64,000 nucleotides of DNA from Bernardetia sp. (GTDB taxonomy: Bacteria > Bacteroidota > Bacteroidia > Cytophagales > Bernardetiaceae): contig NZ_JAHDIG010000002.1 in NCBI RefSeq assembly GCF_020630935.1, positions 55,518 to 119,517 of the forward strand. The letters run 5' to 3'. Under the pieces are notes generated by a model. It ran no database searches, was not told the DNA's origin, and saw only the letters and a program-made list of their open reading frames with translations. Shown here one piece after another: positions 1-8,547 of the stretch (positions are counted from its first letter, which is position 1; each line of letters opens with the position of its first letter). The position numbers were made by a program, and so were the translations under genes.

Positions 1-90
1 TTTTGGTTTACGCTCCCTTCAAAAAACACCTCTCTTGATTCAACAGACATACAAGAAGAAGAAATTTCTACTCTACAAACATCTAACTAA
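1..90 (+). CDS. C-terminal end of a sensor histidine kinase (partial)
   Basis: Reading frame 1 is open from the first base to a TAA at 88-90 and encodes 29 residues beginning FWFTLPSKNTS. The F-W-F-T-L-P pattern is typical of the last beta strand of the HATPase_c domain in sensor histidine kinases, where it follows the G2 glycine box. The tail after it is acidic and looks like an ordinary disordered C-terminus. Everything upstream is outside the window, so the domain order and signal cannot be judged. The identification rests on one short motif and is therefore moderate. Confidence 0.55.
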   Translation, partial: FWFTLPSKNTSLDSTDIQEEEISTLQTSN

Positions 91-165
91 AGGAACTTTT
101 ATTTCGATTTCAGCCTTATCTATCATTTTAAAGTAGATAAAACTTTTCTATACACAACAATCTTT

Positions 166-1530
166 ATGCTATTAGAAATCACAACTACCCACACTCCTGC
201 AACGGACTTGGGTTTTTTGCTCCATAAACATCCAGATAATATTCAAGAAAAGAAATTAGCTGTTGGAAAAGCTCATATTTTTTATTCAGAAGCGAATCAA
301 AATCGTTGTACAGCTTGTCTTCTGCTAGACATTAATCCGATTGAGGTAATAAAGAATAAGAAAGGAATGCGTCATTTTTTGAAGGAAAATTATGTAAATG
401 ACCGAACCTATACGAGTAACTCTTTTATGAGTACAGCTATTGTAAAATCCTTTGGCTCTGCTATCAATGGAACGTGTCATACTCGTCCAGAACTGCCTTC
501 TACAAAAATGCCTTTTGAGGTAAGACTTCACGCTGTCAATGTAGAAAATGAAGAACAACTAGAAAAACTTTTTAAGCCTTTAGGTTATGAAATTGAATAT
601 GAAAGGTATGATTTGGATAGTCAATTTACAGAGTGGGGAACAAGCAAAACACTTACACTTTCTCTTAAAAAAACAACGACTTTGCAAGAATTGCTCTCAC
701 AACTCTATGTCTTTATTTTGGTTTTGGATAATCAACGTCATTATTGGATTGCAGAAGGAGAAATTGACCTATTAAAAAGACGTGGAAAAGGTTGGTTAGA
801 TACACACCCAGAAAAAGAGTGGATTGTAAAACGTTTTTTAAAATATATTCCAGAACTGACTTATTCTGCTAAACTTAATCTTTTGCAAGACGAAGAAGAT
901 GTAAATACAATTCAAAAAAAAGAAAAAGAGCCTAATCTTCATCAAAAAAGACTGCTCAAAGCCTTTCAACTTCTAAAAAAGAGCGATGCTAAGAGTGTAT
1001 TGGATGTAGGATGTGGAGAGGGAAAGTTGTTGAAATTACTTTTGAAAGATTCACAGTTTCAAAAAATTGGAGGAACAGATGTAGCCTTTTCAGAACTTCA
1101 AAAAGCTAATGAAAAATTGTATTTAGACACGGCTTCACCTTATATTAAGGAAAAAATAACATTGTTTCAAAGCTCAGTTACATATCAAGATGAGCGATTT
1201 TTAGATTACGATGCGATTGCGCTTGTTGAGGTTATAGAACATATTGATGAGGAACGTTTGGAAGTATTTGAGAAAAATATTTTTGGCTATGCTCGTCCCA
1301 AAACAGTAGTTCTTTCTACTCCAAATTCGGAATATAATGTTCTTTTTGAAAAACTCTATGCCGATGAGTTTAGACACGACGACCATCGCTTTGAATGGTC
1401 AAGAGAAGAGTTTAAAAACTGGTGTCAGAAAATTTCAAAAAACTATGGCTATGATTTTGAAATTTTTCCTGTGGGAGAAGAAATAGAAAACGTAGGCGCA
1501 CCTTCTCAAACCGTACTTTTCAAGTTGTAG
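166..1530 (+). CDS. hen1: Hen1, 3' terminal RNA ribose 2'-O-methyltransferase
   Basis: This 454-residue protein methylates the 2'-OH at the 3' end of cleaved RNA before Pnkp reseals it, so that the repaired RNA resists a second cut by a ribotoxin. The N-terminal half (about 1-240) matches the bacterial Hen1 domain that activates the Pnkp ligase. The C-terminal half is a SAM methyltransferase: motif I is VLDVGCGEGKLL near 278-289, the metal-binding EVIEHID starts at E355, and a second His cluster, RHDDHRFEW, follows. Length and domain order fit the bacterial family. The start is an ATG in an AT-rich leader. It is followed after about 130 bp by pnkp on the same strand, the usual two-gene arrangement. 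Confidence in the family is high; the natural RNA substrate is not visible from the sequence. Confidence 0.95.
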   Translation: MLLEITTTHTPATDLGFLLHKHPDNIQEKKLAVGKAHIFYSEANQNRCTACLLLDINPIEVIKNKKGMRHFLKENYVNDRTYTSNSFMSTAIVKSFGSAINGTCHTRPELPSTKMPFEVRLHAVNVENEEQLEKLFKPLGYEIEYERYDLDSQFTEWGTSKTLTLSLKKTTTLQELLSQLYVFILVLDNQRHYWIAEGEIDLLKRRGKGWLDTHPEKEWIVKRFLKYIPELTYSAKLNLLQDEEDVNTIQKKEKEPNLHQKRLLKAFQLLKKSDAKSVLDVGCGEGKLLKLLLKDSQFQKIGGTDVAFSELQKANEKLYLDTASPYIKEKITLFQSSVTYQDERFLDYDAIALVEVIEHIDEERLEVFEKNIFGYARPKTVVLSTPNSEYNVLFEKLYADEFRHDDHRFEWSREEFKNWCQKISKNYGYDFEIFPVGEEIENVGAPSQTVLFKL

Positions 1531-1618
1531 TACACACTTTAATGTGTGAGGCTTGCAGTTTGCTCGTGAAACATGAGCAACAATAAAGCTCATTAATTTT
1601 CATTGAATAAGAAACTAC
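1527..1618 (+). other. Structured intergenic segment between hen1 and pnkp
   Basis: The spacer can fold as a closed junction. GTAGT (1527-1531, overlapping the hen1 TAG stop) pairs with ACTAC (1614-1618). Inside lie a CACAC/GTGTG hairpin (1533-1548) and a 9-bp hairpin TTGCTCGTG/CATGAGCAA (1560-1580, one G-T pair). There is no T-tract, so it is not an ordinary terminator. It may be a dispersed palindromic element or an mRNA processing site in the RNA-repair transcript. The pairing is visible; a function is only inferred. Confidence 0.45.
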
Positions 1619-1657
1619 CATTGCTTGTCTTCTAACGAGCAATTCATAAACATAAAA

Positions 1658-4285
1658 ATGAATAAAGAATCAAAAAATACACTCAAAATTCCAGAAATTG
1701 CTTTGGTAATGCTCATTGGAGCAAGTAGTTCTGGAAAATCTACCTTTGCTAAAAAGCATTTTTTACCTACTGAAGTTATTTCTTCCGACAACTGCAGAGC
1801 CTTGATTTCAGATGACGAAAATAATCTCTCTGTTACAAAAGAAGCCTTTGAAGTAGTTCATTTTTTAGCAAAAAAACGCTTGGAACTTGGAAAATTGGTC
1901 GTTATTGATGCGCTTAACATTCGTAAAGATGACCGTGCAAAACTTGTCCAGTTGGCAAAAGATAATTATGCGCTTGCTGTGGCTGTGGTGTTGGATAATC
2001 CTATCAAAGTCTTATTAGAAAGACACGAAAATCGAAATGATAGAAACTTTCCTAAAAGTGTTATTGACAAACAATACAACGACTATAAACAATCTCTAAA
2101 ATCACTCAAATTTGAAGGTTTTAGTTATATCCATCGTATTAATCCAAGAGAAGAATATACATTTCTAAGACAAAAACTTTGGAACAATAAAAAAGAAGAA
2201 ATAGGAGCTTTTGACATCATTGGAGATGTTCATGGTTGTTTTGATGAGCTTACAGAGCTTCTTGAAAAACTTGGTTATGACATCAAAAAAATGGAAAACA
2301 ATACTTTTGAAAAAGGAACGTATAAAGTCAGCCATCCAGAAAATAGAAGAGTTATTTTCTTAGGAGATTTGACAGACAGAGGAAGCAAATCACCAAAAGT
2401 TTTGCGCCTTGTGATGGATATGGTAGCTGATGGGAAGGCATTTTGCGTTTGTGGAAATCACGACGATAAACTTAAAAAGTATTTATTAGGAAAAAATGTA
2501 AATCTCAATCACGGATTAGAAAAAACAGTCTTGCAACTAGACGAAATTGATGAAGAACAAAGAGATAATTTTAAAAATGAAGTCAAATCTTTTCTTTCTT
2601 CTCTGATTGCTCACTATGTTTTGGATGATGGGAAACTGGTAGTGGTTCACGCTGGACTGCCAGAAAACATGCACGGTCGTGCTTCGGCTTCGGTGCGTGC
2701 ATTTTGTTTGTTTGGAGAAACAACTGGAGAAATTGACGAATTTGGTTTGCCTGTACGTTATAACTGGGCTAAGAATTATCGTGGTGATGCGATGGTGGTG
2801 TATGGACATACGCCAGTTCCTAAAGCTGAATGGCTTAATGGTACAATCAACATCGATACAGGCTGCGTTTTTGGGGGGGAAATGACAGCTTTGCGCTACC
2901 CAGAACAAGAATTGATAAGTGTAGAGAGCAAAAAAGTTTATGAAAACCCTGCCAAGCCTTTAGAACTAGAACTAAGCGAGCTAAATGGGAATATAAGTGC
3001 TAAAAACATTGAGAGTCAACTTTCCATTCAACAACAACAAGATGATACCCTCAATATTGAATCTATTTTAGGAAAATACATTGTTCAGACCAAAGACTTT
3101 GGAAAAGTAATTATCAGAGAAGAAAATTCGGCTGCTGCCTTAGAGGTAATGAGCCGTTTTGCAGCTAATCCAAAGTGGCTTATTCATTTACCACCTACAA
3201 TGTCACCACCAGAAGCAAGCAAGGAGGAAAGTTTTTTAGAACACCCTATCGAAGTTTTCAATTATTATCACAAAAGAGGAATTCGAAAAGTGGTTTGTCA
3301 AGAAAAACACATGGGTTCTCGTGCTTTAGCAATTATCTGTAAAGATGAAAATATAGCCATTTCTCGTTTTGGGCTTTCAAAGCCAGCAAAAGGAATTATT
3401 TATACACGAACAGGAAGACATTTTTTCAATGAATCAGAACACGAAAATGCTTTTTTGACAGAGATTCATAAAGCACTTACAAAATCTAATTTTTGGGAAA
3501 AACATGGTACAGAATGGGTTTGCCTAGATGGCGAACTGCTGCCGTGGAGTGCGAAGGCAAAAGAACTCATTATTCGTCAGTATGCAGCTGTGGGAAGTGC
3601 TGCCAGTTTGGGAATCAGTGGAGCATTGGAGGCTTTGGAGAAGGCAAAAAAGCGAGGCTTGGAAGTGGAAAACATTGAAAGTACGTTCCAAAATCGTCAA
3701 ACTCAAATTCAGAAATATATTCAGTCTTATAGAAATTATTGTAGAAAAACGAATGGCATTGAAGGACTTGTCTTTGCACCCTTTCATATTTTGGCAACGG
3801 AAAATGCCACTTATTTCGATAAATCGCACAATTGGCATTTGAATGAAATTGATACATTTTGTAAACAAAACTCTACTTATCTTCAAGTTACAAATCACTT
3901 GTTTGTGGATTTGGATAACGAAGAGGAAAAACAAAAAGCGATAGATTGGTGGCTTTCTATGACTAAAAAAGGAGGAGAGGGAATGGTCGTAAAGCCAATA
4001 AATTATCTCAACAGGCACAAGGGGAAACTAATTCAGCCAGCCATGAAATGCAGAGGAAGTGAGTATTTGAGAATTATCTACGGTGCAGAATACGACACGC
4101 CAGAAAATTTAGAAAAACTCAAAAATCGTTTTGTAAAGAAAAAGCGAGAGCTTGCCATAGATGAGCTTTCATTAGGAATAGAATCTTTAGAACGATTCAT
4201 TAGAAAAGAACCATTGAGAAATATTCATCAATGCGTTTTTGGAGTTTTGGCATTAGAAAGTGAAGGTGTTGACCCTCGTTTATAA
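1658..4285 (+). CDS. pnkp: Polynucleotide kinase-phosphatase-ligase (bacterial Pnkp)
   Basis: This is the end-healing and end-sealing enzyme of bacterial RNA repair, acting on the 5'-OH and 2',3'-cyclic phosphate ends left by ribotoxins. From the ATG at 1658 it has 875 residues in three modules. The N-terminal kinase has Walker A GASSSGKST at 21-29. The central binuclear metallophosphatase has GDVHGCFDE from 189, GDLTDRGSKS, GNHDDK and VVHAGLPENMHGR. The C-terminal ligase-type adenylyltransferase has KHMGSRA with the nucleotidyl Lys at about 550. The frame stays open to a TTG at 1625, but the ATG puts the P-loop at the position usual for the family and clears the upstream structured spacer. 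It pairs with hen1, which supplies the ligase-activating partner. A strong hairpin terminator follows. Confidence 0.95.
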   Translation: MNKESKNTLKIPEIALVMLIGASSSGKSTFAKKHFLPTEVISSDNCRALISDDENNLSVTKEAFEVVHFLAKKRLELGKLVVIDALNIRKDDRAKLVQLAKDNYALAVAVVLDNPIKVLLERHENRNDRNFPKSVIDKQYNDYKQSLKSLKFEGFSYIHRINPREEYTFLRQKLWNNKKEEIGAFDIIGDVHGCFDELTELLEKLGYDIKKMENNTFEKGTYKVSHPENRRVIFLGDLTDRGSKSPKVLRLVMDMVADGKAFCVCGNHDDKLKKYLLGKNVNLNHGLEKTVLQLDEIDEEQRDNFKNEVKSFLSSLIAHYVLDDGKLVVVHAGLPENMHGRASASVRAFCLFGETTGEIDEFGLPVRYNWAKNYRGDAMVVYGHTPVPKAEWLNGTINIDTGCVFGGEMTALRYPEQELISVESKKVYENPAKPLELELSELNGNISAKNIESQLSIQQQQDDTLNIESILGKYIVQTKDFGKVIIREENSAAALEVMSRFAANPKWLIHLPPTMSPPEASKEESFLEHPIEVFNYYHKRGIRKVVCQEKHMGSRALAIICKDENIAISRFGLSKPAKGIIYTRTGRHFFNESEHENAFLTEIHKALTKSNFWEKHGTEWVCLDGELLPWSAKAKELIIRQYAAVGSAASLGISGALEALEKAKKRGLEVENIESTFQNRQTQIQKYIQSYRNYCRKTNGIEGLVFAPFHILATENATYFDKSHNWHLNEIDTFCKQNSTYLQVTNHLFVDLDNEEEKQKAIDWWLSMTKKGGEGMVVKPINYLNRHKGKLIQPAMKCRGSEYLRIIYGAEYDTPENLEKLKNRFVKKKRELAIDELSLGIESLERFIRKEPLRNIHQCVFGVLALESEGVDPRL

Positions 4286-4301
4286 CATAAATTTAAAAGA
4301 A

Positions 4302-4336
4302 AAAACCGTCTTTTGTGTTCAACAGAAGACGGTTTT
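4302..4336. terminator. Bidirectional hairpin terminator after pnkp
   Basis: A perfect 11-bp stem, AAAACCGTCTT (4302-4312) with AAGACGGTTTT (4326-4336), has A/T tails on both sides. It lies 17 bp after the pnkp stop and between convergent units, so it can end transcripts from either direction. Confidence 0.8.
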
Positions 4337-4357
4337 AAGTTATTAAGTAATTGATGA

Positions 4358-4452
4358 GTGCAATTTGTTTCGTAACAACTATTGTCAAGGTCTGATTTTT
4401 CTTCGAAAAAGACCATTGACAAAGTTGAAACTAGCTTTTTAGAAAATTGCAC
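4358..4452. repeat. 95-bp imperfect extended palindrome
   Basis: GTGCAATTT (4358-4366) pairs with AAATTGCAC (4444-4452). An inner block, TTGTCAAGGTC (4382-4392), pairs with GACC-A-TTGACAA (4411-4422), and GTTTC/GAAAC lies between them. It follows the terminator hairpin and is too long to be a simple terminator. It could be a small RNA, a MITE remnant or a processed 3' end. No coding frame accounts for it. Confidence 0.5.
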
Positions 4453-4520
4453 TAACATTTAAAAGTAACAAAATTGTAAGGCATAATTACTTAATTCTCC
4501 ATTTTCAACTGTCCATTAAA

Positions 4521-5675
4521 TCAAGCGTGCTTCTTCACATCATCAATAGTAATTGATTTTCCACTCATAATAATAAGGCGTTCCACAACGTTTCGAAGTT
4601 CACGAATATTACCTGTCCAGTCGTGTTGTTGAAGCTCTTTAATAGCTGCTGCATCAATTTTCTTTTTAGGTTCGCCATACTCGCCAGCAATTTGTTCTAA
4701 AAAGTGTTCTACCAAAAGAGGAATGTCTTCTCTGCGTTCATTTAGAGGTGGAACTTTTATCAAAATTACACCCAAACGATGGTATAAATCTTCTCTAAAG
4801 TTGCCTTTCTTGATTTCTTCTTTGAGGTCTTTATTTGTTGCAGCTACCACACGCACATTAACTTTAATTTCCTTATCGCCACCCACACGAGTAATTTTGT
4901 GTTCTTGTAGCGCACGCAAAACTTTTGCTTGTGCCGAAAGGCTCATATCTCCAATTTCATCAAGAAATAACGTTCCTTTGTCTGCTAGTTCAAACTTTCC
5001 GATACGCTGTTTGATAGCTGATGTAAATGAGCCTTTTTCGTGTCCGAAAAGTTCACTTTCTATCAGTTCGGCTGGAATGGCAGCACAGTTTACCTCTACT
5101 AAAAGATGAGCAGAGCGTTCACTTTTTTCGTGTAACCACTTAGCTACCAATTCTTTACCAGAGCCATTAGGACCTGTTACCATTACACGAGCATCCGTAG
5201 GCGCAACTTTTTCAATCGTTTCTTTTACATCTTGAATGGCTTGTGATTCTCCAATGATGTCGATGGTTTTGGGTACTTTTTTCTTGAGCGTTTTGGTCTC
5301 CGTAACGAGTTTGGTTTTTTCCATCGCATTACGAATCGTTACCAAAAGACGGTTCAAATCTGGTGGTTTTTCGATAAAATCAAACGCTCCTTTTTTGGTG
5401 CATTCTACGGCAGTTTCGATGTTTCCATGTGCCGAAATCATAATAAAGGCACTTTCCCTGCCTAGTTCTACGGCTTTTTGTAATACTTCTATGCCGTCCA
5501 TTTTAGGCATTTTAATATCACAAAGCACCACATCGTAGTTATTGATAAGCAACATATCAAGACCTTGCTGACCGTCTTTGGCTTCGTCTATTTCGTACTT
5601 TTCGTACTCCAAAATATCTCGCAGCGTATGACGAATGGCAGCTTCATCGTCTATGATAAGAATTTTTTTGGGCAT
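4521..5675 (-). CDS. Sigma-54-type response regulator (NtrC family) without DNA-binding domain
   Basis: From the ATG at 5675 the protein has 384 residues. An upstream in-frame extension would begin with unrelated sequence; MPKKILIIDDE is a standard receiver start. The receiver has D9, D10, phospho-acceptor D53 and switch K103. The AAA+ domain has Walker A GPNGSGKE (168-175) and Walker B GTLFLDE (234-240). The loop that normally reads GAFTGA and contacts sigma-54 reads GSFTSA (215-220). The chain ends just after the AAA+ lid, so the Fis-type helix-turn-helix is absent. It should therefore act from solution, as FlgR and CtcC do, or may not activate sigma-54 conventionally. The partner kinase is not adjacent. 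Confidence 0.9.
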   Translation of the reverse strand: MPKKILIIDDEAAIRHTLRDILEYEKYEIDEAKDGQQGLDMLLINNYDVVLCDIKMPKMDGIEVLQKAVELGRESAFIMISAHGNIETAVECTKKGAFDFIEKPPDLNRLLVTIRNAMEKTKLVTETKTLKKKVPKTIDIIGESQAIQDVKETIEKVAPTDARVMVTGPNGSGKELVAKWLHEKSERSAHLLVEVNCAAIPAELIESELFGHEKGSFTSAIKQRIGKFELADKGTLFLDEIGDMSLSAQAKVLRALQEHKITRVGGDKEIKVNVRVVAATNKDLKEEIKKGNFREDLYHRLGVILIKVPPLNERREDIPLLVEHFLEQIAGEYGEPKKKIDAAAIKELQQHDWTGNIRELRNVVERLIIMSGKSITIDDVKKHA

Positions 5676-5687
5676 AAGTTGATAATT

Positions 5688-5733
5688 AGTTGTTGGTGGA
5701 GACACCAAAAACGACGATTCCAACAACAACGAG
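5688..5733. repeat. Palindromic repeat, family 2, copy 1
   Basis: This segment starts GTTGTTGGTGGAGACACC and ends CCAACAACAACGAGG. GTTGTTGG can pair either with the nearby CACCAA part or with CCAACAAC at the far end, giving two mutually exclusive folds. It lies 13 bp upstream of the regulator start at 5675. A related copy sits at 5817-5852, 3' of the STAND gene. Confidence 0.5.
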
Positions 5734-5816
5734 GTTAAAAAATGTTTTATGTTCTACAATCTACAATAAGAAAAGTTTTTTTACAAGAAAAAGGTAAAAT
5801 ATTATGTGTCGTGTTT

Positions 5817-5852
5817 GGTCGTCGGTGGGGACACTGACAACGGCAGAGGTTT
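5817..5852. repeat. Palindromic repeat, family 2, copy 2
   Basis: GTCGTCGGTGGGGACACTG, followed by ACAACGGCAGAGGTTTT, matches the other copy in the order GTYGTYGGTGGRGACAC, then AACGRC, then GAGGTT, with an internal deletion. It abuts the stop codon of the STAND NTPase gene. Confidence 0.45.
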
Positions 5853-8278
5853 TATTTGTCTTCTAGCTCTTTGAGCCTGTATTCTATCCAGTTTAGATTA
5901 TTTCTAAATTTAACATATTGAGGAAAATCTTTAACTAAATTTTTATGAAATTTCTGAGCATATGAATAGTAATATCTAGCCTTAGAATAATTTTTAGCTG
6001 CCTCTTGCACTTCTCCCAAAGCAAAATAGGAGTCTGCAAGTCCACTTCTGAAGTTTACATTATTTCCATAATTCTCATTAAGATCTACCATCAAATTGTT
6101 ATACTTTACAAGCAATTCATGACCTTTTTTAATGCTACCTAATGAAATTTGCACTTTTCCCAATACAGCACATGAAATCGCTAAACCATTTTTAAAATCA
6201 ACGTTATCAGGGTTACTTGCACTAAGTTCGATACCTAACTTATGTCTTTCCTTAAGTAAGAACAAGGCTTTTTCGTAATATTTCAAATTATAGTATAAAG
6301 TACCTAACTTTTCGCACGAAACTGCAAATGCATGTTTTATATTTATGTCATCTTGATAAGATGTGTATAATTTATTCATTAGGTAATTGAATTTTTCAAA
6401 AAACTCCAATGCTTTGTCTAATTGCGTTAAATGTTGATAGATTTCTCCTACTTTTTGGTATGCAATAGCCAAACTATAAATTAAATGTTCACTATTACTA
6501 TACTTTTCCAAAGTCTCTTCATACATTGTAACTGTTTCCATAGAAAATTGAAGAGCTGTTGTTGTTTCTCCTAACGACATGTACGTTTGACCCAAGTTTT
6601 GCTTAGAAAGAGCTAGACCATTCAAAAACTCTAATTTTTCTTGACTATTTTTTAATGCTACTTGGTATGCTTTATGAGACTTTTTATAGAAAAACAATTC
6701 TTTATTTAAATTACCCATTTTTTTATAAAAGCTTCCTATTCGTTCCATTAATAAAGCTATTTCAGTTCCCTTATGAGACGAAAAATTAATGCCAAGTTTG
6801 AGAAATACTTCTTCACAATAGCTTACTATATTTTCTGTAATAGCAATATAAATAGAGGTATATTTATAATTTTCATAGTTATAACTAGGATTATCTCTCC
6901 AATTTAATTTATCTATTAAATTAATTATGGCTTGATAACAGTCAGCATAAAGCTCTGTCTCATTCTTATACCTAACAATTTCAGCCAAGAGAGCGTGAAT
7001 TTCAAAAGCTTTTCCGTTTTGGTTTATAAGCCCTTTCTCATTGAGTTCAGTAGATAATTCCTGCCAGTAATCTTCTGTATTGCCTAATAGTGTTTTCCAA
7101 GTTTGTTTTGTAACAGATAAGTTGGGCAAAATGCTGTATAGATTGAGCAGTTTTGTTTCTTCTTCGGTAAGATTTTCTAAAGGAAATATTTCAAGCAAAT
7201 ACTCAAAAATATCTTTTATTCGCTGTTCTCCACTATGTTCGGTCGTGAGTTTTGTATGATTATCGATATTTAATCCTTTTTCGGCTAGTTTTTGATTGGT
7301 TTCTTCAAATGTCCAGTTTTTTCGTTTGATATTTTTGGCTACTAATTCTATCGCTAAAGGGTGATATGCCAAACGATTTACGATATTTCGTACTTGTTCT
7401 TGTATCGTTTCATCAAAACTGTCTATACTTTTTCCATAATAAACACAAAAAATAGCGACAGCATCTTTCGGAGTAGCTTGTAGAAGCTCAAAAGATTCCA
7501 TAAAATCAATATGCTGGCGAGAAGTAGTCAATATTTCCCACCCTGCCGAGGTCAGATTTTTAAGCAAATGAGCGTTTGGAGAAGCATCATCAATGAGTAG
7601 CAGCTTTTTTCCTTCTAAGTTGGAAAGCTCGCTTTTTATCATTTCAAATATCTTTTCTTGTCTGTTAGGAGTTTGAGGAGGAACAGCATTTACCTTTTCA
7701 GAAATGCCTAGATTTTCTAAAAGTGTATAGTTATTTAGCGTGTCGTGTATGTTAGATTGTCCCTTTAGAAATAAACAGTAATCGTATTTTTTGTAATGTT
7801 CTAAGAAAAAAGCCTTTGAAAGTGCTGATTTTCCAATTCCACCAATTCCGTTTATACTGACAATAGAAACGCTTTTATGTACTGATATTTTTTCTCTAAT
7901 TTCTGTAAGTTCTTTTTCTCGTCCTTCAAACTTTTCGTTGTTGGGAAGTTCGGTTAGAATGCGATTGATTTTTTTCTCTTCAATCTGATTGATGATAATG
8001 TTGATATTTATTCCTGCATTTTCAAATCTTTGCCATTCAAATTCATTAAAGTTGAGAGGAAGAGAAGCTAAAAGTTTTTCTAGCTCTTCACGACTTATTT
8101 CATTTTGTTCTTCTACTGGAAGTTCTCTCAAAAAATTGATTTTAGTTTCTAAATCTTCAATTCTCTTTTCTAATTCATACTTGTATGAAATATGAGATGA
8201 AATAACGTGTTCTTTTCGATAAACAGCAAGCCTATCAAGAAGCTCATCAATCAGTCGGTGAATGGAATTTGGTTTCAT
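5852..8278 (-). CDS. STAND NTPase with NB-ARC-like core and C-terminal TPR repeats
   Basis: This 808-residue signal-transduction ATPase resembles AP-ATPases. Residues 1-110 are helical and charged, probably an adaptor or effector-associated domain with some coiled coil; I cannot name the family. A GREKELTEIREKI lead-in (119-131) precedes Walker A GIGGIGKS (144-151), Walker B KKLLLIDD (224-231), sensor ILTTSR (249-254) and a YHPLAIEL motif equivalent to GLPLA. From about 480 onwards there are TPR-like repeats with a period near 50 residues and a recurring GLA-S--LG core. Such proteins act as inducible scaffolds, in some cases in defence or cell-death signalling. No nuclease, TIR or protease domain is present, so any effector is a separate protein. 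A dispersed structured repeat lies just upstream of the start. Confidence 0.85.
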   Translation of the reverse strand: MKPNSIHRLIDELLDRLAVYRKEHVISSHISYKYELEKRIEDLETKINFLRELPVEEQNEISREELEKLLASLPLNFNEFEWQRFENAGININIIINQIEEKKINRILTELPNNEKFEGREKELTEIREKISVHKSVSIVSINGIGGIGKSALSKAFFLEHYKKYDYCLFLKGQSNIHDTLNNYTLLENLGISEKVNAVPPQTPNRQEKIFEMIKSELSNLEGKKLLLIDDASPNAHLLKNLTSAGWEILTTSRQHIDFMESFELLQATPKDAVAIFCVYYGKSIDSFDETIQEQVRNIVNRLAYHPLAIELVAKNIKRKNWTFEETNQKLAEKGLNIDNHTKLTTEHSGEQRIKDIFEYLLEIFPLENLTEEETKLLNLYSILPNLSVTKQTWKTLLGNTEDYWQELSTELNEKGLINQNGKAFEIHALLAEIVRYKNETELYADCYQAIINLIDKLNWRDNPSYNYENYKYTSIYIAITENIVSYCEEVFLKLGINFSSHKGTEIALLMERIGSFYKKMGNLNKELFFYKKSHKAYQVALKNSQEKLEFLNGLALSKQNLGQTYMSLGETTTALQFSMETVTMYEETLEKYSNSEHLIYSLAIAYQKVGEIYQHLTQLDKALEFFEKFNYLMNKLYTSYQDDINIKHAFAVSCEKLGTLYYNLKYYEKALFLLKERHKLGIELSASNPDNVDFKNGLAISCAVLGKVQISLGSIKKGHELLVKYNNLMVDLNENYGNNVNFRSGLADSYFALGEVQEAAKNYSKARYYYSYAQKFHKNLVKDFPQYVKFRNNLNWIEYRLKELEDK

Positions 8279-8297
8279 AGTAAAGAAAGTAGTTTTT

Positions 8298-8405
8298 AGA
8301 GTTTGGATATAACCCTAAACGAGGCGTGAAGCCGTTGTTTAGGGTTATTAAATCCTCGTTTACGGCTATAAGCCTAAACGACGGTTTACATATATTCAGA
8401 ACTCT
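8298..8405 (-). repeat. Dispersed three-stem element, copy A
   Basis: An outer stem, AGAGTT (8298-8303)/AACTCT (8400-8405), encloses two hairpins: AACCCTAAAC...GTTTAGGGTT, and CCTCGTTTACGGCT/AGCCTAAACGACGG. Copies B and C have the same core. The element ends 19 bp before the STAND gene's ATG, so it probably lies in that gene's 5' leader, although it also sits between divergent genes. Confidence 0.75.
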
Positions 8406-8516
8406 ATTTGTTTTGATTATTCTAATCATCAAAAACAATATACATAGAAAAATAAAAAAAGAGCCTATATTTTCACTCACTCACAACATTTCAAAACATT
8501 CTCCTTCATCAAATTA

Positions 8517-8547
8517 TTTCAAATCTGAATCTTTATTTGTATTTTTG
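8517..8547 (+). promoter_or_regulatory. Candidate lepA promoter
   Basis: A Bacteroidota-type -7 box, TATTTTTG (8540-8547), fits TAnnTTTG. A TTTC at 8517-8520 stands 19 bp upstream in the -33 position. The predicted transcript would carry a leader of about 95 nt before lepA. Confidence 0.45.

Noticed and set aside
2537..2908. Long minus-strand frame inside pnkp
   Set aside because: It lies wholly within a well-supported gene, has no family pattern and is a shadow of its codon use.
3524..4018. 164-residue minus-strand frame inside pnkp
   Set aside because: No domain or start context is seen; it overlaps the conserved ligase domain on the opposite strand.
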